From: Chrysogorgia sp. JL179-B06
Taxonomy: Eukaryota; Cnidaria; Anthozoa; Scleralcyonacea; Chrysogorgiidae
Direction of reading: 5' to 3'
Length of the DNA stretch: 64,000 bases
Assembly: GCA_035772405.1 (NCBI GenBank)
Contig: JAYKKM010000054.1
Coordinates: 3,880,001-3,944,000, forward strand
The translations under genes were made by a program, and so were the position numbers. The notes under the pieces are model-generated. The model was not told where the DNA came from. It searched no databases and saw nothing but the letters and a program-made list of their open reading frames with translations. Of the stretch, positions 57,985 through 64,000 are shown in pieces (within the stretch, counting starts at the first letter, position 1; each line of letters starts with the position of its first letter).

Positions 57985-58500
57985 TATGACCCGGACTGGA
58001 TTTGGATTGAGACTGATATCAGACTAACCGTTTGCATTCACACCATACAAAATATAAACAAAGAAAATATGGCGAGAGGCCAGTTGAAGAGACGAAGAAA
58101 ACTAAACCGGAGCAAATCAAACATACAAATCTCTTTAAAAAAATGCAACAATGCTTGACTAAAAAAACTATTTTTCAGTCAAACAACATAATTGTATTTC
58201 TGTTTTGGATGTCACTCAATATTACAAGAGAAAGGAACTAAGGCATGGAGTTCGTTGAAAGCAAGCCATTTTCGCGGTTATTTAATTTTGTTTTTCACCG
58301 CGGCGGACCACTCGCACTGCGGACGACTATACCTTATACCTTTCCAGCTCAAATCCAGTCCGATTGCGTTCACACTTGATCGAGTCCAATCCGAGTACTT
58401 TCGGCTCAGACCACCTCGAACAAATGGACTTAAAACCAGTCCAATTGTGTTCGCACTGTCGGATTCACAATCCAAACCAGTCCAAGTCAAATAGCCTGCG
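57985..58500. repeat. Degenerate inverted-repeat element with GGACTGG / CCAGTCC words
   Basis: CCGGACTGGATTTGGATTG at 57990 is opposed by CAATCCAAACCAGTCCAAG at 58470, and further CCAGTCCGATTGCGTTCACA-like copies lie at 58357 and 58436. Probably a decayed MITE. Confidence 0.5.
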
Positions 58501-58844
58501 TGCAGACCATAATCGATCAGGCTCAATTCCCATCAGATATGGTGATAAAAATTCATGTCAGAGATTGCACATCGTTACCTTCGTCCTACAATCTAAGACC
58601 ATGTGGATCAAAGGGTTGGCGATTCCCCTCATCCAGGCGGGGTCTCCAATGTATTTGAAGTATCAAGCTTATATATATAATTTGAGTATATCTGCATGTA
58701 TATAGCAACGAAATATTAACATTGTATACTATGTCTATGAATCATCTCCACATATGTGGCTATAATTTAATTATCATTTTATATTATACTGTATCTTCAC
58801 GAACAACAAAACATATACAGGTATACTCCAAAGGAAATTAACTT

Positions 58845-59072
58845 AACTTAACTTAACTTTACTTGCCTTGCTTTGCTTCTCTTTGGTTTGGTTTGGTTTG
58901 CTTCTCTTTGCTTTGCTTCTCTTTGCTTTGCTTTGCTTTTCTTTGCTTTGCTTTGCTAGTTTGCTTTGCTATATAGTTTGCTTTGCTATAGTTTGCTTTG
59001 CTATAGTTTGCTTTGCTTTGCTATAGTTTGCTTTGCTATAGTTTGCTTTGCTTTGCTTTGCTTTACTTTAGA
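58845..59072. repeat. (CTTTG)n / (TTAAC)n low-complexity block
   Basis: Starts TTAACTTAACTTAAC, then many CTTTG pentamers with TCTCTTTGG, and TATAGTTTGCTTTGC higher-order units (six copies at 58974-59050). Confidence 0.95.
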
Positions 59073-59705
59073 GACATACAGGACACTGAGGACAGCCTAT
59101 GTACCTCTGGAAAATCTTTAACAAAAGCATGTACATTATTCAATTTTTTCTTGTGTGGCAAACAACACAGGTTCTTGGCTTATACACCACCAATGATTTG
59201 GGGAAGGCTGGACTTTTGATTCAACGACTAGATATCGCAGTTATCAAATTTTACCTTAATTTTTTAATATTATAAACATTATATTTTATCAGCAGATAAT
59301 GATATTTCATTTTAAAGCTCATTTTAAAATGTTTGATTCTTTTATCTTCCAAGGGACACATATTGCAGGGAGAGGTTCTGAGTTCTGGGTGAAGGCTCAC
59401 TAAGAAATCCCCCGGCTCACTAAGAAATCCCCTAAAAACTATAGTGTTGTGTTTTTCATGGTAAATATTTCAGCCTAGTTACAGCTACACGAGGTGGAAT
59501 TCTCTGCATGTAATCACACCGAAAATTCATTTATGTACAAGTGTAAAACAGAAACAATTACACACGGTATCTTCACAGTTCCTTCGTTTTTACTTTACAT
59601 TTCGACTCCAGCCCGGACCGAGTATTAAAACTTGTCAAGTTGCTTCGTTCCAAGTGAAGGACCGCCTCAACAAATAGAATACTCTAAAAGTAATGCTAAA
59701 ATAGC

Positions 59706-59972
59706 GTGGAGGTTTCGAGAGGAGAATATACTTGTCATTGTTGCAAATGCTCGACAGAGTTCAATATAAATTTTATACGAGTTGAGCCATCGAATATAGA
59801 CTGGGAACAATGTGCTCGATTTATCCATGATATTATTCATGAGATATTCTCGGCATCTGATCTACACATATCTGTGTATAGATGTGCAGTGTTTCGATTC
59901 CGCTATTATATAAATTTTGACAATGACAATCAACATGTTATTGTATGCAACATTCACTGCTTGGTCTATTAA
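59706..59972 (+). CDS. Hypothetical ORF with cysteine cluster
   Basis: Frame from a GTG (no ATG nearby) to TAA at 59970, about 88 codons: VSRGEYTCHCCKCSTEFNIN then RVEPSNIDWEQCARFIHDII, with a CHCCKC cluster at the start. Composition looks protein-like, but there is no ATG, no recognised domain and no neighbouring exon. It could be a broken gene, a TE scrap or chance. Confidence 0.22.
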   Translation: MEVSRGEYTCHCCKCSTEFNINFIRVEPSNIDWEQCARFIHDIIHEIFSASDLHISVYRCAVFRFRYYINFDNDNQHVIVCNIHCLVY

Positions 59973-59974
59973 AT

Positions 59975-61740
59975 ATAAGGTATACTGTAATTGTAAATAA
60001 TGTTCTTAAATTTGGACTTAGACTTAAATGTTGTAACATTAAAATTTTGGTTATTGTGATGATAAAAATCTAAACTTTAGTGTTTTAACATGCAGAATAA
60101 TTATTAAAATGGTTACCATGTCCCCAGGCCATATAATATATGAACTAGGTCCCAAGGACAGTACAAAGTTTTATATAATTATGTATCATATTAAATAAAA
60201 CAGTAGCATAATGCATGACACAAGTTTAATGCAGTGCAGGATTTTAGATTGCTTGCTTATAAAGCTGCAGTATTATTAATAGTTAATATACTTTTAGTTA
60301 GAAAAACAATTCTTGATCTTTATTATTTTAATCTCGAGGTTGATAAAGGTGATAAGTTGGACAGAACATTATGGCAACTATGTCTATGGATAACATTTCA
60401 CTGGCTAATGCCCTGTAATTTATCGGGAACAAACACAAAATCCTAATAAGAGCTAGTTATTGCCTCAAAACGATGAAAATAAATTAAATAAATAACGATG
60501 AAGAATAAACATTATAAAAGTAAATTTTAGTATCCAGACAAGAAAGAAACAACAGAAAATAATGCTAGTCCGGTGTTTTGACAACGTTAAAGGAAGCGAA
60601 GACCAAGCAATACAACTGAACATTGATTTCATATACCTGTAATAATAAAAAGTGCCATATAATGGACTACTTAATAACCTCGATCGACTGTTCGGTCTCT
60701 ACAGTAAAATACCAAAGCTTGGCCGCTATTGCTCAGGCACACAGCACAATCTTGGTTAGATATTTTACCATAAAGACCTCACTCTAGGTCATTAAGTAGT
60801 TGGTATTAAAATTATTTTGTCAAAAATCCCATCCCCTGATCTTTAGAAAAAGTCAAATTCCCCTGTCTCAGAAAAGTCAAGGGGAGCTGCAAAACTCATT
60901 AGGCGGGGTTAGGATCTTTGTTGTTTTGGGATTGGTTACAATCCATTAATTTACTGCTTACAATGCCTTAACACGTCCAGTAATTTGTGGCTTACAACGT
61001 GAGGGACGGCTGCCCTAGACGGTGGAGTATCATCTGATGAACATTGTTATGCGAAACTGCTGATATATCGCTGACTCGGCCTCCATCAACGTCCGTGGAA
61101 GAGTTATACCGAAGACAGATACGTTGCGCTTACAGTACCTGACACAGGTTGACTCGTGACACAACGTGACAGAAATATCCTGAATGTTAGACCTTTATTT
61201 TACATCCAGGCTCGTCTTCCCCTAAGAAATATTATCACTTGCTGATCTCGCTTCACAGAATAACCTGCGAGATTATTTTGTTAGAAATTAGACTCCTGCA
61301 CTTTTGTAAAGCGTATTATTTACGTTTTGTAGTTTCGCTATTTCGTGTTAATTTTATCAGCATTTGATTAATTTGAAATCTTAGGCTTAGAAATACATGA
61401 CATGTAGATATGTTTTGGGTATTGAGCTGTTCAGCATTAAATATGATTACCGATTTGACAGCTTGTATTAGAGAAATTGGCTGTATTACCTAGTTTTGTA
61501 TGGTCGCGATTATCATTTTGGGGCTGTTGTGCATAAGCACTGTTAGATTGATTTATTCCTGTTGTTGAAACATACTGAATTTCCTCTATGACTATATTAT
61601 GCCCAATAAAGACAATAAAGACAGTGTTCGTTGGCCATTTATTGGCTGTATAATTGTAGCCTCGGAGAAATTTGGTGCTGTTCCAATATGAATGGTCAAA
61701 TTAAGAGCATTTGAAACTGCCTGAATAATTATATTCTTCA
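59975..61740. other. No gene recognised
   Basis: Contains one GGCGGGGTTAGG motif at 60902, related to the core of the 48.1-kb MITE. No coding region is supported. Confidence 0.4.
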
Positions 61741-61753
61741 CTAGAGATATTTT

Positions 61754-61957
61754 GTGATTGACGGGATATTGCAGCTCTTGTTAATTTCTCTGGCTGGGCC
61801 AAAACAGCCTTGGAAGCTATTTGACTCGGAAAAAGAAGCCACAGAGTTTCCTTCGGAGGAGGCTATAGTAAACAAAGGACTTTCTGGAGAATATTCAGTA
61901 TTCACATTTGATCGGACAAAAATGTTCATGATACCAGTATGGAAAACAAAAAGTTAA
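61754..61957 (+). CDS. Hypothetical ORF or exon remnant
   Basis: The frame reads LLISLAGPKQPWKLFDSEKE then ATEFPSEEAIVNKGLSGEYS and ends KMFMIPVWKTKS before TAA at 61955-61957. A possible splice acceptor (GGGATATTGCAG) ends at 61776, so it may be a last exon or a retained piece of one. No family recognised. Confidence 0.25.
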   Translation: MIDGILQLLLISLAGPKQPWKLFDSEKEATEFPSEEAIVNKGLSGEYSVFTFDRTKMFMIPVWKTKS

Positions 61958-61959
61958 AA

Positions 61960-62750
61960 CATTATAAAACTAGTTTTGTATGTAATGGAAATATGAAGGG
62001 CAATTTTAGTAATTTTCTATCTGGTATTATTTAATGAGGGGTTATTTTCACTTTTAACCACTTAATTCCACATTCCACAAGGACAATGTCAGATGTTCAA
62101 ACGGAAAGATACTAACCCTGATTTCCGGTTCCGGCCGGAACTAACTATTTCAGTTCCGGGCAGTTCCTATTCCGGCCGGAATTTTTAAATTCCCTAATAT
62201 TATATATGTAGACAAAACTCAATAAAAGATATTCTTAATATACACGATTACGAGCACGAGTGTTGGTGTATGAAAGACATTTTACGCGATAACACAGCTG
62301 AACAAGCAGAGAAAACTGAGACAAAAAAGCGACAACATTGATGTATATATTAATAAAACCATTAACGTACAAACGACTACAAATAACAATATACTTGAAT
62401 ATCTCGTGTCTGAAAACGCGATATTCAACCAATTACATGCAGGTATAATTTCAAAACTTTACTATATACTATTTCATATTACTATAATTTAGCATAATTA
62501 TAGTTTTTCGTTTCATTTGTATTTAGGGGCGTACCCAGGATTTACCAAAAGGGGATCGTTTTCATAAGCTTCCTGGGGCAAAACAGCAAACAAATTTTGT
62601 GTGAACAAAGTCGAACTTCACGGATTGATTAAACATATAAAACCATATGACTCTCCATCTTGCAAGAGTGAACAGTGATAAATGGTCAATTTACAGATAC
62701 GTTATACATTCAATTTTTGTTGCTTACTTATATATTAAAACACTGACAAG
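61960..62750. other. No gene recognised
   Basis: Includes a short GC-richer palindromic block at 62120-62185 built of TTCCGGCCGGAA words (TTCCGGTTCCGGCCGGAAC, TTCCGGCCGGAAT). Confidence 0.45.
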
Positions 62751-62752
62751 AC

Positions 62753-62960
62753 TTTATAAGCCCGCAGTTTGTAATGTCGACTGCGCATCAAAATGACGCG
62801 TTCTGCGGCTGGGGAATTCAGTATAACGAATTTGCAAGTGTAAATAGAAATGCAAATGTCTATTGTGGTTTTAGCCTGATGTTATGAATTGAAATAAGTT
62901 TTATCCTGACGCAGAACACGTCATTTTGATGCACAGTCGACATTACGAATTGGCTTATTT
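62753..62960. mobile_element. Palindromic MITE
   Basis: TATAAGCCCGCAGTTTGTAA, TGTCGACTGCGCATCAAAATGACG and TTCTGCG are mirrored by CGCAGAACACGTCATTTTGATGCACAGTCGACATTACGAATTGGCTTAT. Arms about 52 bp, loop about 100 bases. Confidence 0.85.
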
Positions 62961-64000
62961 GATAAGACGATATTTGCCCCGAATACCTTCCCCCAATCCC
63001 CTTTCGGTACGCCCCCGTTTTCACTTCATGCATCAACTACTTTTAATGAGTGGAATGGTACCCAAAACATTTTCATTTAGCTTGAACAAATGGTATGTGG
63101 TACCATGATTATATTGATTGAGAGAAATTGTTAGGCATGATTTTTATCATAAATGGTTATCATGGCAACCGATGCCCTAAAACCTCTGTTTTAGAGACAT
63201 TATGCCAACAAGCTCTCGCGCTAATCTAGTAATCATTTGAATCTGGAATTTTCGAATACATGTATGCATGTGATATGAACATAAACCAGAACAAACCAAC
63301 TGTAAAAGATTAAAGTGCCTATCCGGTGTTTGGGGATTTTACATATTTGTGATCTTTGGAATCTCTTGAGAAGAATTGTAAAATATTTTGTCGTGCGAAA
63401 ATTTCATCTTCATGCCTTTTACCCATGCTAAAGTGATTTACTATTCACAGGAAATGACGTCAAAGCAGAGACACGCAAAAACATTGCACATTGATTCAGT
63501 AAGTGAAACACAATGAAAGTTTGGGAATTGAGCGAATTTTGTCTAAACATGCGTGTTTAAAGTCCAGAGTCAAACTTTCGGCTTTGTAATTTCATCAAAA
63601 TGCAAATGAGTTAGGGTACCATTCCCCCATAATACGTTTTGTCAATAAAAACCTTTAAACTTGACGAGGAACTATATGCATGCATCACAGAAAGTACTTT
63701 CACATGGAGACATGATAAATAAGAATCTAATTATGTTGACTAGAATATTAATAAGTTTCTTTTATATATTCATTTATGAAAAATGTTGTCAAGAATATTA
63801 ATATAATTGTTTTAAGAAAACATATTCTTTGTAAATATATTTTTTCTTATTTTAAGTAAAATCAAATCATTGCAGAAAATATTTTTACTTGTTAAAGTAA
63901 AATCAATTCTTGGCAAGAATAATTTGCTTAAAATAAGAATTTAATAATAATTTTGTTCTATATAATAATTCACAATTTTCTGTCTGGACAATAGATTATG
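62961..64000. other. No gene recognised
   Basis: TTAAAGTGCCTATCCGGTGT at 63313 resembles the end of the 12.3-kb MITE, but I did not find a matching right end before the window closes. The rest is AT-rich, with AAGAATATTAAT/AAATTATTC-type low complexity from 63720 onward. Confidence 0.4.

Overview
This is a eukaryotic, AT-rich, intron-bearing and heavily repeat-laden animal window, most likely from a cnidarian and probably an anthozoan. The evidence is a Dmbx-type paired-like homeobox gene, Penelope-like elements (PLEs) with GIY-YIG domains, a multicopy nuclease-like gene family that I associate with cnidarian genomes, and small palindromes of the CCAACCTCG...CGAGGTTG and GGTGCCAGAGG type that I associate with sea anemone and coral genomes. 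The organism assignment is inference. There are no operons, and almost every open reading frame is noise or transposon debris.

Only one convincing cellular gene is present: a three-exon K50 paired-like homeobox gene of Dmbx type on the + strand (exons 15560-15683, 17567-17739 and 27385-27747; 219 codons). Its exons join in frame with GT-AG borders. Intron 2 splits the homeodomain between residues 46 and 47 and has swollen to 9.6 kb with mobile DNA: a head-to-head PLE pair, a second PLE fragment, a CR1/L2-like LINE with a further 0.9-kb repeat inside it, and long (TA)n runs.

Layout. 0-8 kb: dispersed repeats, then a 2.8-kb element with terminal inverted repeats that encloses a decayed nuclease-like gene (minus strand), then a MITE. 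8-15.5 kb: a 56-bp minisatellite and another MITE. 15.5-28 kb: the homeobox gene. 29-34 kb: a MULE-like transposase remnant, a 235-bp tandem dimer, tRNA-derived SINE pieces and a 217-bp tandem unit carrying a canonical type I hammerhead ribozyme (retrozyme-like). 34-37.8 kb: a 3.8-kb element with 34-bp terminal inverted repeats filled with two related satellites and a near-perfect hairpin. 38-46 kb: LINE and PLE fragments and hairpin MITEs on the minus strand. 46.8-53.5 kb: a duplicated flank, an APE-type LINE with an internal foldback and a broken kelch-repeat gene. 54-64 kb: a hAT-type MITE with an 8-bp target duplication, a foldback element with a 15-bp target duplication, and otherwise unassigned DNA.

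The main theme is self-cleaving RNA. Three sites fit the complete type I hammerhead fold (19.7, 21.1 and 33.85 kb). At least seven further loci share a hammerhead-like core of the form CUGANGA-hairpin-GAAACG without an obvious helix III. They occur in PLE ends and in foldback repeats.
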